From Staphylococcus schweitzeri (GTDB taxonomy: Bacteria; Bacillota; Bacilli; Staphylococcales; Staphylococcaceae), in the NCBI RefSeq assembly GCF_002902405.1, contig NZ_PPQS01000047.1:22375-86374 (forward strand): DNA of 64,000 nucleotides, written 5' to 3'. Shown here in pieces: positions 1 to 10,678 of this stretch (the first letter of the stretch is position 1; every line of letters begins with the position of its first letter). The notes beneath the pieces were generated by a model. That model saw only the letters and a list, made by a program, of their open reading frames with translations, searched no databases and was not told where the DNA came from. Made by a program: the position numbers and the translations under genes.

Positions 1-175
1 CGTAAGCTGACTTTTCGTCAGCTTCTATGTTGGGGCCCACACCCCAACTTGCACATTATCGTAAGCTGACTTTTCGTCAGCTTCTGTGTTGGGGCCCCTC
101 ACTAGAATTGAAAAAAGCTTGTTACAAGCGCATTTTCGTTCAGTCAACTACTGCCAATATAACTTTGTAGAGTAT
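1..175. repeat. STAR-type intergenic repeat (two units)
   Basis: Two near-identical units start at 2 and 61 (period 59). Each has a small palindrome (AAGCTGAC...GTCAGCTT) followed by the GC-rich core TGTTGGGGCCC, at about 24-39 and 83-98. The core matches the STAR consensus (TNTGTTGNGGCCCN) known from S. aureus intergenic regions. From about 103 to 175 the sequence continues with a segment that, as I recall, often flanks such elements in this species group. The element lies downstream of murF, on its 3' side. Confidence 0.85.
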
Positions 176-220
176 AGAACATTGATTTATGTCTCGGGCT
201 CACAGAGAATACTTTAAAAT

Positions 221-256
221 AAAAGAAAAAGCTGATCTTGTTATCATAACAAAATC
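221..256 (-). terminator. Probable intrinsic terminator of murF
   Basis: On the minus strand, about 60 bases after the murF stop, an inverted repeat (234-242 with 248-256) is followed by a U-rich run (AGCTTTTTCTTTT). This is the expected form of a rho-independent terminator for the ddl-murF transcript. Confidence 0.6.
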
Positions 257-318
257 AACCATTTTCAAAAATAATTTAATTTAAAAATTTAAGCATATTC
301 ATCTAATATCCCTAACTT

Positions 319-1677
319 CTATGATATTAATGCATTAACTACGTCTTCTAATTTCATGCCTCTTGATGCTTTAACTAATACACGATCATGTGACTTTAAG
401 TCTTGTTTTAATACGTCAATTAACGCTTCTTTTGAATCGAAATGTTGCGCTTTGCCAACAAATTGTTTCCCAGTTCCGCTAATATAACTCGCTTCATCAC
501 CAAATGTATACAGCACGTCTATTTGCTTATCTTGCAAATAAGCACCTACTTGCGAGTGCATAGATTTACTGTTTTCACCTAATTCTAAAACATCACCTAA
601 AATTAAAATATGTCGTCCATTAAGACTACTTAAAGTATCAATAGCAGCTCTCATACTTGTAGGACTAGCATTATAAGCATCATTAATAACAGTGATATCA
701 TTAGCTAATTCATGTTGTTCCATGCGCATACCTGTAAGCGTAACATGTTTTAAGTTACGATAAATCGTGTCATATGTTAAACCTAATTCATAGCCAACTG
801 CAATGGCAATAGTTGCATTTTTCATATTATGCACGCCTAAAATCGGTAAATCAAATTGCTCTTTATCATTTATAGTGAATGCTATACCTGTCGTATCTCT
901 ATCATCAACTGAACAAACTAAATCGTTGTCAGTATCCACACCGACACTCATACATTTCGCATTTTGAACTTCCTTAACATGCGACTCTAACAACGGTTCA
1001 TCACCGTCATATATAAATGTGCCATTATCTTTAAGACCAATTGTTATTTCAGATTTCGCTTTAGCAATACCCTCACGCGAACCTAAATCTTGCATATGTG
1101 ATTCACCAATATTAGTAATAATTGCAATATCCGGTTGCGCAAGATTTGATAATAATTCGATCTCATGGAAACCTGACATTCCCATTTCTAAAATAGAGAT
1201 TTCTGTATCCTTATCTAAGTCTAAAATAGTTAGTGGTAAACCAATTTCATTATTATAATTGCCTTGCGTTTTTTTTACTTTAAACTCAGTATGCAAGACA
1301 CTCTCAATCATATCTTTTGTAGTTGTTTTACCATTTGACCCAGTTACTGCTATCACTTTAGGATTAACATATCTTAAATATGCTTGTGCTAATTGTTGTA
1401 AAGCCACTAAAGTATCTTCGACCCAAATAATAGGTCCTGTTATATTATTATCTATTGGCATTCCTTTTTGATAAAATGCTGCACCTGCATCATCTTGCAA
1501 TGCTTTAGATACAAACCTATGACCATCAACATTTTCACCTTTAAAAGGAATAAACAACATTCCTTCTTTAATCGCTCTAGAGTCAATAGTGACACCATTA
1601 ATTTCGCAGTCCAAAAATTGGTCATCAATATCACAAGGAATCCAAGACTTAATTTGCTTTAATGTTACATTAATCAT
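319..1677 (-). CDS. murF: UDP-MurNAc-tripeptide--D-Ala-D-Ala ligase MurF
   Basis: MurF adds the D-Ala-D-Ala dipeptide to UDP-MurNAc-tripeptide in the cytoplasm, the last step in making the soluble peptidoglycan precursor. The 452-aa protein has the Mur ligase order: N-terminal substrate domain, an ATP-binding P-loop TGSNGKTTT at residues 112-120, a central domain with the NIGESHMQ motif, and the C-terminal ligase domain ending [12 protein letters not shown]. Length is normal for the family. It follows ddl after 14 bases, so the enzyme that makes D-Ala-D-Ala and the one that uses it share a transcript. The start is preceded by GAGGTTG. The protein differs at many positions from S. aureus MurF as I remember it. 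Confidence 0.97.
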   Translation of the reverse strand: MINVTLKQIKSWIPCDIDDQFLDCEINGVTIDSRAIKEGMLFIPFKGENVDGHRFVSKALQDDAGAAFYQKGMPIDNNITGPIIWVEDTLVALQQLAQAYLRYVNPKVIAVTGSNGKTTTKDMIESVLHTEFKVKKTQGNYNNEIGLPLTILDLDKDTEISILEMGMSGFHEIELLSNLAQPDIAIITNIGESHMQDLGSREGIAKAKSEITIGLKDNGTFIYDGDEPLLESHVKEVQNAKCMSVGVDTDNDLVCSVDDRDTTGIAFTINDKEQFDLPILGVHNMKNATIAIAVGYELGLTYDTIYRNLKHVTLTGMRMEQHELANDITVINDAYNASPTSMRAAIDTLSSLNGRHILILGDVLELGENSKSMHSQVGAYLQDKQIDVLYTFGDEASYISGTGKQFVGKAQHFDSKEALIDVLKQDLKSHDRVLVKASRGMKLEDVVNALIS

Positions 1678-1691
1678 AATAACAACCTCGG

Positions 1692-3080
<1,389 letters not shown>

Positions 3081-4283
3081 ATGAATTATTCATCTCGTCA
3101 ACAGCCGGATAAGCATTGGCTTCGCAAAGTAGACTGGGTATTAGTGGCCACTATAGCTGTTTTAGCAATTTTCAGTGTTCTGCTTATTAACTCGGCTATG
3201 GGCGGCGGGCAATATAGTGCTAATTTCGGTATAAGACAAATATTTTACTATATTTTAGGCGCCATTTTTGCAGGTGTTATCATGTTTATTTCACCTAAAA
3301 AGATTAAGCATTATGCATATATATTGTATTTCTTAATCTGCCTATCATTAATTGGATTATTAATTATTCCTGAATCACCAATCACGCCGATTATTAACGG
3401 CGCTAAAAGTTGGTATACTTTTGGACCAATCAGTATTCAACCATCAGAATTTATGAAAATCATTTTAATACTTGCATTAGCGCGTGTCGTTTCTAAACAT
3501 AATCAATTCACATTTAATAAATCTTTTCAAAGTGATTTGCTATTATTTTTCAAAATTATTGGTGTCTCGTTGTTACCAAGTATTTTAATATTATTGCAAA
3601 ACGATTTAGGAACTACTTTAGTATTAGCTGCTATTATTGCTGGCGTTATGTTAGTGAGCGGTATTACATGGCGTATTTTAGCTCCTATTTTTTTAACTGG
3701 TATTGTTGGAGCTATGACTATCATTTTGGGTATCCTTTATGCACCATCCTTGATAGAAAATTTATTAGGTGTTCAATTGTACCAAATGGGACGTATCAAT
3801 TCTTGGCTTGATCCATATACATATAGTAGTGGTGATGGCTATCATTTAACTGAATCCCTTAAAGCGATAGGTTCTGGTCAATTACTAGGTAAAGGATACA
3901 ATCACGGTGAAGTTTATATTCCTGAAAACCATACTGATTTTATCTTTTCGGTTATTGGTGAAGAACTGGGCTTTATTGGTTCTGTTATTTTAATTCTTGT
4001 ATTTTTATTCTTAATCTTCCATTTAATAAGACTTGCTACGAAAATTGAAGATCAATTTAACAAAATCTTTATCGTAGGTTTTGTAACATTGCTTGTGTTC
4101 CATATTTTACAAAATATCGGGATGACAATTCAGTTGTTACCGATCACTGGTATCCCATTACCATTTATTAGCTATGGTGGTAGTGCATTATGGAGTATGA
4201 TGACAGGTATCGGAATTGTTTTATCAATCTATTATCATGAACCAAAACGGTATGTAGATTTATACCATCCGAAGAGCAATTAG
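3081..4283 (+). CDS. rodA: SEDS peptidoglycan polymerase, RodA/FtsW family
   Basis: SEDS proteins are membrane glycosyltransferases that polymerise lipid II into glycan strands together with a class B penicillin-binding protein. The 400-aa protein has about ten hydrophobic segments. It carries the family motifs GPISIQPSEF near residue 115 and PENHTDFIFSVIGEELGF near residue 277, plus the C-terminal GIPLPFISYGGS. The start has AAAGGAG eight bases upstream. It stands alone, divergent from ddl-murF, as in S. aureus, where the gene here is called rodA rather than ftsW. I follow that name from position; sequence alone separates the two poorly. Confidence 0.9.
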   Translation: MNYSSRQQPDKHWLRKVDWVLVATIAVLAIFSVLLINSAMGGGQYSANFGIRQIFYYILGAIFAGVIMFISPKKIKHYAYILYFLICLSLIGLLIIPESPITPIINGAKSWYTFGPISIQPSEFMKIILILALARVVSKHNQFTFNKSFQSDLLLFFKIIGVSLLPSILILLQNDLGTTLVLAAIIAGVMLVSGITWRILAPIFLTGIVGAMTIILGILYAPSLIENLLGVQLYQMGRINSWLDPYTYSSGDGYHLTESLKAIGSGQLLGKGYNHGEVYIPENHTDFIFSVIGEELGFIGSVILILVFLFLIFHLIRLATKIEDQFNKIFIVGFVTLLVFHILQNIGMTIQLLPITGIPLPFISYGGSALWSMMTGIGIVLSIYYHEPKRYVDLYHPKSN

Positions 4284-4649
4284 CTCATGATACTTAATCT
4301 TTATATGTCATATATTTAAATGATGATTTTCAATATTATTGATTTAAACAAATCACCAGTATACATAAATGACAATACTAGATAAAATAACCCCCCCTTT
4401 GATGTAAACATTGAGAAATGGGTACTATAAAGGGGGGATTTGTATATGCTGTTTATACAATTAATGTAAATATTTATCACATATTACATTATCCAAATGC
4501 TTTACTTATCACTTGCTATGTAAATGTCTTTGTGAACACGTATGGACAATTTAAATATATCGCTTAAGACACATGGTTTGACTGAGAGCATTATGTATAG
4601 TGATTTATAACTTTGATTAACTTCATACTTTCCTACATAAAACAACCCA
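4284..4649. other. Intergenic region with a G/C-tract inverted repeat
   Basis: No coding frame is visible. The main structure is an inverted repeat, CCCCCCCTTT at 4391-4400 with AAAGGGGGG at 4429-4437, around a 28-base loop that contains ATGGGTAC. The G/C tracts stand out in very AT-rich DNA. It could be a weak rodA terminator or an intergenic repeat, but neither strand has a clean U-run. Confidence 0.5.
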
Positions 4650-4683
4650 TTAAAAAACTACCAGTGACGTATCGCTGGCAGTT
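4650..4683 (-). terminator. Intrinsic terminator of the 45-aa gene
   Basis: On the minus strand a 9-bp stem (AACTGCCAG with CTGGTAGTT, one G-U pair) is followed directly by TTTTTT. It lies 31 bases after the stop of the small gene at 4715. The wobble pair forms only in minus-strand RNA, which supports that direction. Confidence 0.8.
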
Positions 4684-4714
4684 ATCGTAGTGTGTGATTC
4701 ATGATCACAGTCAA

Positions 4715-4852
4715 TTATTTTAATTCGTGACTTACTTTATTAGATGTTGGTAATGTATTAATAATGTCTAAACGAGATTTAGTTTTTTTAATATTCACAC
4801 CTAATGATGACAATAGTTTGACTACATTTTGAATCTTTTCAGGACGTTTCAT
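4715..4852 (-). CDS. 45-aa small basic protein (Lmo0850-like family)
   Basis: A short gene encodes a basic 45-residue protein starting MKRPEKIQNVVKLLSSLGVN and ending KVSHELK. The start has a good ribosome-binding site, GAGGTGATAATA before ATG, and a strong terminator lies just downstream, so it looks like a real single-gene unit. The sequence resembles a small uncharacterised Firmicute family (Lmo0850 type) from memory. No signal peptide or membrane segment is visible and the function is unknown. Confidence 0.75.
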   Translation of the reverse strand: MKRPEKIQNVVKLLSSLGVNIKKTKSRLDIINTLPTSNKVSHELK

Positions 4853-4982
4853 TATTATCACCTCGTTTGGATCGCTTTCAGTATTATCTTACCCTATTCA
4901 CTATACCTTTACTACATTAATCACAAACTTTTTTTGATTATTTTTTAAAATAAAAATCTATCGTGTGCTTTATATCGATATA

Positions 4983-5192
4983 TTAATATACAATTTTATA
5001 ACCTGTATCGTAAATTTCTTTTTCAATGCTATTTAAATTTGCAGGTGTTTCATAAGCTACAACTACTTCTCCATCAAACATATTAACATTCACATTATGC
5101 ACACCTATCATGTTTGAAATACGCTCTGTCAACTGTTTTACTTGTTCTTCAGTTTCAATACCTGCTACGTAAACTGTGTTTTGGTATACCAT
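4983..5192 (-). CDS. csoZ: HMA-fold copper-chaperone-like protein lacking cysteines (CsoZ)
   Basis: The 69-aa protein has the length and beta-alpha-beta pattern of CopZ-type heavy-metal-associated domains. Where these carry the metal-binding MxCxxC loop, it reads VAGIETEEQVKQ, with no cysteine anywhere in the protein. It follows csoR by 11 bases with a clear AAAGGAG site, so the two are co-transcribed. In S. aureus the gene after csoR has been called csoZ; I use that name from memory. It may bind metal in another way, or it may be a regulatory or structural relic. Copper chaperoning is inferred from context only. Confidence 0.75.
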   Translation of the reverse strand: MVYQNTVYVAGIETEEQVKQLTERISNMIGVHNVNVNMFDGEVVVAYETPANLNSIEKEIYDTGYKIVY

Positions 5193-5203
5193 CTTAAACT
5201 CCT

Positions 5204-5497
5204 TTAATCTTTAATCAACTTTTGGAAAGTAACTAGTAACTCTTCCATCGCTTCTTCTTGCGCACCTTGCTTAACCTTATTCATAATACAACTTTTCATA
5301 TGTTGCTCTAATAACTTTGTTGCGACACTGTTTAATGCAGAACGAGTCGCTCTTATTTGTGTAAGAACATCATCACAATAGACATCTTCTTCAATCATGC
5401 GATTAATCGCTCTCACTTGACCTTCTATTCGATTTAAACGTGATTTTAGATTTGTTTTAATTTGTTCAGAATGATGTGCATTATCTTGTTCAGTCAT
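5204..5497 (-). CDS. csoR: Copper-sensing repressor CsoR
   Basis: CsoR is an all-alpha tetrameric repressor that leaves its operator on binding Cu(I). The protein is 97 aa from the ATG at 5497, which is preceded by AGAGGAG. An open frame reaches 20 codons further upstream, but that part lacks a ribosome site and overlaps the promoter. The Cu(I) ligands of the family are all present: Cys41, His66 and Cys70. Known S. aureus targets are the copAZ efflux genes and its own operon. The sequence looks almost identical to S. aureus CsoR. Confidence 0.95.
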   Translation of the reverse strand: MTEQDNAHHSEQIKTNLKSRLNRIEGQVRAINRMIEEDVYCDDVLTQIRATRSALNSVATKLLEQHMKSCIMNKVKQGAQEEAMEELLVTFQKLIKD

Positions 5498-5528
5498 AGC
5501 ATTCACTCCTCTATTTACATTCTTTACT

Positions 5529-5557
5529 ATACTATATCCCACAAAACATAACGTCAA
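5529..5557 (-). promoter_or_regulatory. csoR-csoZ promoter
   Basis: On the minus strand TTGACG (5557-5552) and TAGTAT (5534-5529) are separated by exactly 17 bases, about 30 bases upstream of the csoR start. The spacer carries TGTGGGATA, which could be part of the CsoR operator, but I cannot confirm this by eye. Confidence 0.65.
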
Positions 5558-5664
5558 TACTATGACCTATTTTTCAAACTAAATTGTCATGATATTTAAA
5601 TTGCTTCATGATACAATTAATAAGATTATATTACTTGTTTTAGATTTTCGGTGGGAGGTTTCAA

Positions 5665-7149
5665 ATGATAGAGTTACTAACAATTGCATTTAAACATTCA
5701 AATGTTATTTTAAATTCAATATTTATTGGTGCATTTATTTTAAACTTATTATTCGCCTTTACCATTATTTTCATGGAAAGACGTTCTGCAAATTCTATCT
5801 GGGCTTGGTTACTTGTCTTAGTGTTCTTGCCTCTATTCGGCTTCATTCTATATTTACTACTAGGACGACAAATTCAACGTGATCAAATTTTCAAAATAGA
5901 TAAGGAAGAGAAAAAAGGTTTAGAGTTAATTGTCGATGAACAATTAGCTGCTTTAAAAAATGAAAATTTTTCAAATTCCAATTATCAAATTATGAAATTT
6001 AAAGAAATGATTCAAATGTTGCTCTATAATAATGCAGCCTTTTTAACAACTGATAACGATTTGAAAATATATACAGATGGTCAAGAAAAATTTGATGACT
6101 TAATTCAAGATATTCGTAATGCTACTGATTATATTCACTTCCAGTATTATATTATTCATTGTGATGAATTAGGCCGTATCATTTTGAATGAACTTGCCAA
6201 GAAGGCAGAACAAGGCGTGGAAGTTAAAATTTTATACGATGACATGGGTTCACGTGGCTTACGTAAAAAAGGATTACGCGCATTTCGTAGCAAAGGCGGA
6301 CACGCTGAAGCTTTCTTCCCTTCAAAATTACCTCTCATCAACTTGCGTATGAACAATCGAAATCATCGCAAAATCGTTGTTATAGATGGAAAAATCGGAT
6401 ATGTCGGTGGCTTTAATGTAGGCGATGAATATTTAGGTAAATCGAAAAAATTCGGCTATTGGCGTGATACACATTTACGAATTGTCGGGGATGCAGTGAA
6501 TGCGTTGCAATTACGATTTATTTTAGATTGGAATTCACAAGCAACACGTGATCATATCTCATATGATGATCGTTACTTCCCTGACGTAAATTCTGGTGGA
6601 ACGATTGGCGTACAAATAGCATCTAGTGGTCCTGACGAAGAATGGGAACAGATTAAATACGGTTATTTGAAAATGATTTCATCTGCTAAGAAATCGATTT
6701 ATATTCAATCCCCCTATTTTATTCCAGACCAAGCATTTCTAGATTCTATTAAAATCGCTGCATTAGGTGGTGTTGATGTCAACATCATGATTCCTAATAA
6801 GCCTGATCATCCATTTGTCTTTTGGGCAACTTTAAAAAATGCTGCATCATTATTAGATGCTGGCGTTAAAGTATTTCATTATGATAATGGGTTCTTACAT
6901 TCTAAAACATTGATTATAGATGATGAGATTGCAAGTGTTGGCACAGCGAATATGGACCACCGTAGTTTCACATTGAATTTCGAAGTTAATGCTTTTATTT
7001 ATGATGAACAAATTGCCAAAAAACTAAAACAAGCATTTATTGATGATTTAAAAGTGTCTACTGAATTAACAAAAACACGATATGCTAAGCGAAGCCTTTG
7101 GATTAAATTTAAAGAAGGTATATCACAATTATTGTCACCAATATTATAA
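5665..7149 (+). CDS. cls2: Cardiolipin synthase Cls2
   Basis: Cardiolipin synthase condenses two phosphatidylglycerols into cardiolipin at the membrane. The 494-aa protein has two N-terminal transmembrane segments (about 17-36 and 47-66), then two phospholipase-D domains with complete HKD motifs: His234-Lys236-Asp241 and His412-Lys414-Asp419, the second in [21 protein letters not shown]. aureus has two such genes; the one beside csoR is cls2, the main enzyme in stationary phase. The start follows GGGAGG closely. The HD protein gene lies 27 bases downstream on the same strand. Confidence 0.96.
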   Translation: MIELLTIAFKHSNVILNSIFIGAFILNLLFAFTIIFMERRSANSIWAWLLVLVFLPLFGFILYLLLGRQIQRDQIFKIDKEEKKGLELIVDEQLAALKNENFSNSNYQIMKFKEMIQMLLYNNAAFLTTDNDLKIYTDGQEKFDDLIQDIRNATDYIHFQYYIIHCDELGRIILNELAKKAEQGVEVKILYDDMGSRGLRKKGLRAFRSKGGHAEAFFPSKLPLINLRMNNRNHRKIVVIDGKIGYVGGFNVGDEYLGKSKKFGYWRDTHLRIVGDAVNALQLRFILDWNSQATRDHISYDDRYFPDVNSGGTIGVQIASSGPDEEWEQIKYGYLKMISSAKKSIYIQSPYFIPDQAFLDSIKIAALGGVDVNIMIPNKPDHPFVFWATLKNAASLLDAGVKVFHYDNGFLHSKTLIIDDEIASVGTANMDHRSFTLNFEVNAFIYDEQIAKKLKQAFIDDLKVSTELTKTRYAKRSLWIKFKEGISQLLSPIL

Positions 7150-7176
7150 AAGAGCCGTATGAGGAGTGTAAGTTTA

Positions 7177-7824
7177 ATGCAACAATCAAGTATCATTAGT
7201 GCTGCCCAACAATATATGGAATCTATACATCAAAATGATTATACAGGACACGATATAGCACACGTGTACCGTGTCACTGCTCTAGCTAAATCAATTGCTA
7301 AAAGTGAAGGTGTTAAGGATACCTTGATTATAGAGCTAGCATCTTTACTACATGACACAGTTGACGAGAAACTCGTAGATAACAACAAACAATTAGATTC
7401 ATTAACATCATTTTTGGCATCTTTATCTCTTTCAGATTTAGCTCAAGAACATATATTATATATAATAAAGCACATGAGTTATCGTAATGGTAAAAATAAT
7501 CATGTTGCTTTATCACTAGATGGTCAAATAGTTAGAGATGCAGATCGACTTGACGCTATAGGCGCAATTGGAATTGCACGAACATTTCAATTTGCCGGAC
7601 ATTTTGGCGAACCTATGTGGACAGAACAAATAGCATTTAACAACATTAATGATGATTTAATTGAAGGATTACCACCATCTGCCATAAAACACTTCTTTGA
7701 AAAATTATTAAAACTACAATCATTAATGCATACAGACACAGCGAAAAAGATTGCTAAAGAAAGACATGATTTTATGGTTATGTATTTGAAGCAATTTTTT
7801 ACAGAGTGGAATTATCAAGACTAG
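7177..7824 (+). CDS. HD-domain phosphohydrolase
   Basis: This is a 215-aa protein of the HD superfamily of metal-dependent phosphohydrolases. The metal-site residues are visible: His25/His29 (GHDIAH), the HD pair at 59-60 (SLLHDTVDEK) and Asp in VRDADRLDAIGAIG. The ATG at 7177 is chosen because GAGGAG lies ten bases before it; a frame open from 7159 would put that site inside the gene. It resembles the YpgQ/YedJ group, some members of which hydrolyse nucleotides, but the substrate here is not known. It probably shares a transcript with cls2. Confidence 0.85.
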   Translation: MQQSSIISAAQQYMESIHQNDYTGHDIAHVYRVTALAKSIAKSEGVKDTLIIELASLLHDTVDEKLVDNNKQLDSLTSFLASLSLSDLAQEHILYIIKHMSYRNGKNNHVALSLDGQIVRDADRLDAIGAIGIARTFQFAGHFGEPMWTEQIAFNNINDDLIEGLPPSAIKHFFEKLLKLQSLMHTDTAKKIAKERHDFMVMYLKQFFTEWNYQD

Positions 7825-7898
7825 TTGAATTGATACTGTAATGTGGTGTAATTGCTATACCGTTACGGTTCTATGATATGTTATTGTGGCGACGTATA

Positions 7899-7962
7899 TG
7901 CGGAGGACAAAGGTGCCATATAGTATTTATGTGAGGATCCAAAGGTGCCGTATAATATTATG
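7899..7962. repeat. Imperfect 32-base tandem repeat
   Basis: Two adjacent 32-base units share the core CAAAGGTGCC (AAAGGTGCC at 7909-7917 and 7941-7949), followed by ATATAGTATT in the first and GTATAATATT in the second, each preceded by a GAGGA-like stretch. It lies in the non-coding region after the HD gene. No function is evident. Confidence 0.6.
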
Positions 7963-8111
7963 AATATATTGTGTGGATTCTTAGTTATCTCTAGTTTATG
8001 CCATTAACCTATTATATTGATGTTCTGTTGTTCAATTGCATCATTAGGCGTACTGATGCATTGATTTCGGAAACTATACACTAAAATTTAATTAAATATT
8101 AAGTCACATAA

Positions 8112-8165
8112 AAAACAGCAGTGGGATGAATTTCACATTCGAAATCATCTTTCTGCTGTTTCTAT
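8112..8165 (+). terminator. Long hairpin terminator after the HD gene
   Basis: AAAACAGCAG pairs with CTGCTGTTT, with further internal pairing (GATGAATTTC with GAAATCATC) around a short loop, and T-rich sequence follows. It sits about 290 bases after the HD stop, so it would end a long 3' untranslated region or a small transcript. Confidence 0.6.
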
Positions 8166-8211
8166 TTATCAGACACTATATTATATGATGCTATACTTTT
8201 GCTCTTTAAAT

Positions 8212-8272
8212 AAAAAATCATGTGCCCGCTAGAAGTTAAAATTAGCTTCAACTTTTAGGGGGCTCATGATTT
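8212..8272 (-). terminator. Intrinsic terminator of yidC
   Basis: On the minus strand AAATCATG pairs with CATGATTT, with an inner GCCC/GGGC stem and an internal AAGTTGAAGC/AACTTC arm, followed by a T-run. It begins 14 bases after the yidC stop. Confidence 0.8.
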
Positions 8273-8285
8273 AGACTTGCTAAGA

Positions 8286-9155
8286 CTATTTCTTTTTCTT
8301 TTTAGACACTACTTGTGTGTTTTTGCCTTTTTTGTTGTCGCCGTTGTGTTCTCTTTCATATGCTTCAATGAAAGGTTGAACTTCTTTTTTAGCAACTTTT
8401 TCATAATGTATATTCGCAAAGTGTGTTTGAATTACAAGGAATGCCGCACTGACTGACCAATATAAGCCAAGTGCTGATGCTGAGCTTAATGAAATCCAGA
8501 TAATCATAATTGGTGAAATAATCATCATCATATAACCCATTTGACGTTGTTCGTCTGGCATCGTTTTACTTGATACATATGCTTGGATAAAGTATAAAAC
8601 ACCGGCAATAATTGTAATCCAAATATCAGGACGTCCTAAATCGAACCATAAGAAGTGTGGATACTTAAACAAACCATCAACAAGTTGATCTTTAAGTACA
8701 AAGTATAATCCCATGATGATTGGCATTTGAATCAACATTGGTAAACAACCTAACATACTCTTCATTGGGTTCATATCATACTTTTTATAAACTTGCATTA
8801 ATTCTTGGTTTGCAGCCATTTTTTCTTCTTGTGTGCGTGCTCGCTTCACTTTTTCTTGGATTTTTTCAACTTCTGGCTTCGCAACTTTCATTTTTTGACG
8901 CATCATATGACTATTTTTATAGTTTGACAACATGAATGGTAATAAAATAATACGAATTACCAATACAAGAATAATAATAGCTAAACCATAATTATCGTTT
9001 AATAAGTTATTTCCCAACCAATCCAATACATTTTTCATTGGATCTACGAATGTATTGTAGAAAAACCCACTACGTTTTTCAGGTTTAGAATAGTCACAAC
9101 CAGCCAAAAAGACCATAATACCTAAAAATAATGGTAGTAACGCTTTTTTCTTCAT
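8286..9155 (-). CDS. yidC: Membrane protein insertase YidC (lipoprotein form)
   Basis: YidC inserts and folds membrane proteins, alone or with Sec; one well-known substrate class is the Fo c subunit of ATP synthase. The 289-aa protein begins with a lipoprotein signal whose lipobox FLAGC places the acylated cysteine at residue 20, as usual for Gram-positive YidC1/OxaA. It then has about five transmembrane segments of the 60-kDa inner membrane protein family, a basic cytoplasmic loop rich in Lys/Arg near 85-115, and a lysine-rich C-terminal tail ending KKKKK. It is a single-gene unit with its own terminator. Confidence 0.95.
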   Translation of the reverse strand: MKKKALLPLFLGIMVFLAGCDYSKPEKRSGFFYNTFVDPMKNVLDWLGNNLLNDNYGLAIIILVLVIRIILLPFMLSNYKNSHMMRQKMKVAKPEVEKIQEKVKRARTQEEKMAANQELMQVYKKYDMNPMKSMLGCLPMLIQMPIIMGLYFVLKDQLVDGLFKYPHFLWFDLGRPDIWITIIAGVLYFIQAYVSSKTMPDEQRQMGYMMMIISPIMIIWISLSSASALGLYWSVSAAFLVIQTHFANIHYEKVAKKEVQPFIEAYEREHNGDNKKGKNTQVVSKKKKK

Positions 9156-9240
9156 TTTTCCACCTCTATCATTATATTCACATAGGATTTATTCTATCAC
9201 ATTAATGAGTACGTATGAAACAATAAGTGGAAAAATTTAA

Positions 9241-9882
9241 CTAATTATTAAAAAAATCTTTGAATTTTTTTACAGTACCTTCTATATTTTCACTTTTAGA
9301 AATAGCTGAAATTACTGAAATCCCATCTGCGCCGGCATCAACAATAGGTTCGACATTGTTATTATTGATTCCCCCAATTGCTACTATTGGTATTTGTGAA
9401 TTCATCTTTTTAAAAGTAGTAATCATTTCAGGTCCTACTGGTAAATGCGCATCACTTTTTGAAGGTGTAGAATAAATTGGACCAACACCAATATAATCTA
9501 CATTTGTTAAATCCGATTGTGAATACTCATCTAAATCACTAATACTTAAACCGATTATTTTATCTGTAAAATATTGTGCAAACTCATTAACATCGGCATC
9601 ATCCTGACCGACATGGATACCGTCTGCATTAATTTCCTTTGCTAATTCAATATCATCATTAATTATAAAAGGTACTTGGTATTGATGGCACAAATCTAGT
9701 AATTCTTTGGCTAATTCCATTTTTTCAGTTCCTTTTAATGCATTAGTTCCTTTTTCCCTAAATTGAAAAAGCGTTATTCCTGCTTTTAGCGCTTCATTTA
9801 ATACATCATGAATAGTACGATGACTTGGCACATCAGATGTACCACAAATAAAATATACATTCAATTGTGAGTTATTAAACAA
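9241..9882 (-). CDS. thiE: Thiamine-phosphate synthase ThiE
   Basis: ThiE joins HMP-pyrophosphate and thiazole phosphate to give thiamine phosphate. The protein is a TIM barrel of 213 aa from the chosen start, with family motifs [27 protein letters not shown] and AIGGI. The frame extends to an ATG at 9900, but that ATG lies inside the sequence GAAGAGGTGG, which is an ideal ribosome site for the TTG at 9882. Starting at TTG also gives the 213-aa length I recall for S. aureus ThiE. It begins one base after the thiM stop and is the last gene of the operon. Confidence 0.92.
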   Translation of the reverse strand: MFNNSQLNVYFICGTSDVPSHRTIHDVLNEALKAGITLFQFREKGTNALKGTEKMELAKELLDLCHQYQVPFIINDDIELAKEINADGIHVGQDDADVNEFAQYFTDKIIGLSISDLDEYSQSDLTNVDYIGVGPIYSTPSKSDAHLPVGPEMITTFKKMNSQIPIVAIGGINNNNVEPIVDAGADGISVISAISKSENIEGTVKKFKDFFNN

Positions 9883-9883
9883 A

Positions 9884-10678
9884 TTATTCCACCTCTTCAA
9901 TGCGAATCCATTGTTGGTAAGTCATATTATCTAAACGATATAACGTATCAAGTAATATTGATGAAAACGTGCCAGGTCCATTACAATTTTCATTTTCAGC
10001 GGCTAATTCAGCAGCAATGTTAAATACACTAACCGCTTCTATCAATGCATCTATATCTGGTTTTGTATTTCTAAATAAGAAGCCAGCAATAACTCCTCCT
10101 AATAAACAACCAGCACCTGTAACTTTAGTCAATAATGGTGAACCATTTGATAACATTATCACTTTGCCATCTTGAACGATAACATCCTGTTCTCCTGTAA
10201 CAACAATTGCAGTTTTATATGCTTCGTAAGCTTTTTTAGCAATAGAAACTGTATTTAAATTATTATCACTATCCGTACCTTTCATTGTTGCTGTATCATC
10301 AATCAATGCTAGTATTTCAGATGCATTTCCTTTAATTACTGACACGTCTGCTGACTGTAAAAGTAATTTACAAAAGTGTTTTCTGTATGTAGATGCACCA
10401 ACTGCTACAGGATCAAAGACAATTGGTAATCCTAATTCATTAGCTGTTTGAGCAATTGCAATGATATCTTGTTCATTTTGGGCAGTTAATGTTCCTATGT
10501 TGATTAACAATGCTTGAGCTACTTTATAAAATTCTTCCGCTTCTTCTGGTGCCTCACTCATTGCAGGACTTGCACCAATACTTAATAATCCATTAGCTGT
10601 AAAGTTTTTCACAACATCATTCGTATAACAAATTGTTAATGGTTGTTCATTACGTATCTTATTTAGAAATTTCATCAT
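9884..10678 (-). CDS. thiM: Hydroxyethylthiazole kinase ThiM
   Basis: ThiM phosphorylates the thiazole alcohol, salvaging it for ThiE. The 264-aa ribokinase-like protein has [18 protein letters not shown] near the N-terminus, [10 protein letters not shown], and the catalytic/anion-hole motif [10 protein letters not shown]. The start is ATG ATG; either codon fits the AAGGA site. It overlaps thiD by 20 bases, so the genes are coupled. The C-terminus ends IRIEEVE, slightly shorter than I remember in S. aureus. Confidence 0.95.
   Translation of the reverse strand: MMKFLNKIRNEQPLTICYTNDVVKNFTANGLLSIGASPAMSEAPEEAEEFYKVAQALLINIGTLTAQNEQDIIAIAQTANELGLPIVFDPVAVGASTYRKHFCKLLLQSADVSVIKGNASEILALIDDTATMKGTDSDNNLNTVSIAKKAYEAYKTAIVVTGEQDVIVQDGKVIMLSNGSPLLTKVTGAGCLLGGVIAGFLFRNTKPDIDALIEAVSVFNIAAELAAENENCNGPGTFSSILLDTLYRLDNMTYQQWIRIEEVE

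Larger units (their letters stand above)
7825..8285. other. Convergent intergenic region between HD gene and yidC
   Basis: The region holds the 32-base tandem repeat, a plus-strand terminator at 8112-8165 and the yidC terminator at 8212-8272. The remaining AT-rich sequence (about 7965-8105) contains no open frame that I would call. Confidence 0.6.

Noticed and set aside
1019-1258. Plus-strand open frame inside murF
   Set aside because: It is antisense to a well-supported gene, with no ribosome site and an amino-acid composition typical of shadow frames.
4391-4437. G/C-tract inverted repeat as a strong terminator of rodA
   Set aside because: The 28-base loop is long and no clean T-run follows on either strand, so I list it as structure only.
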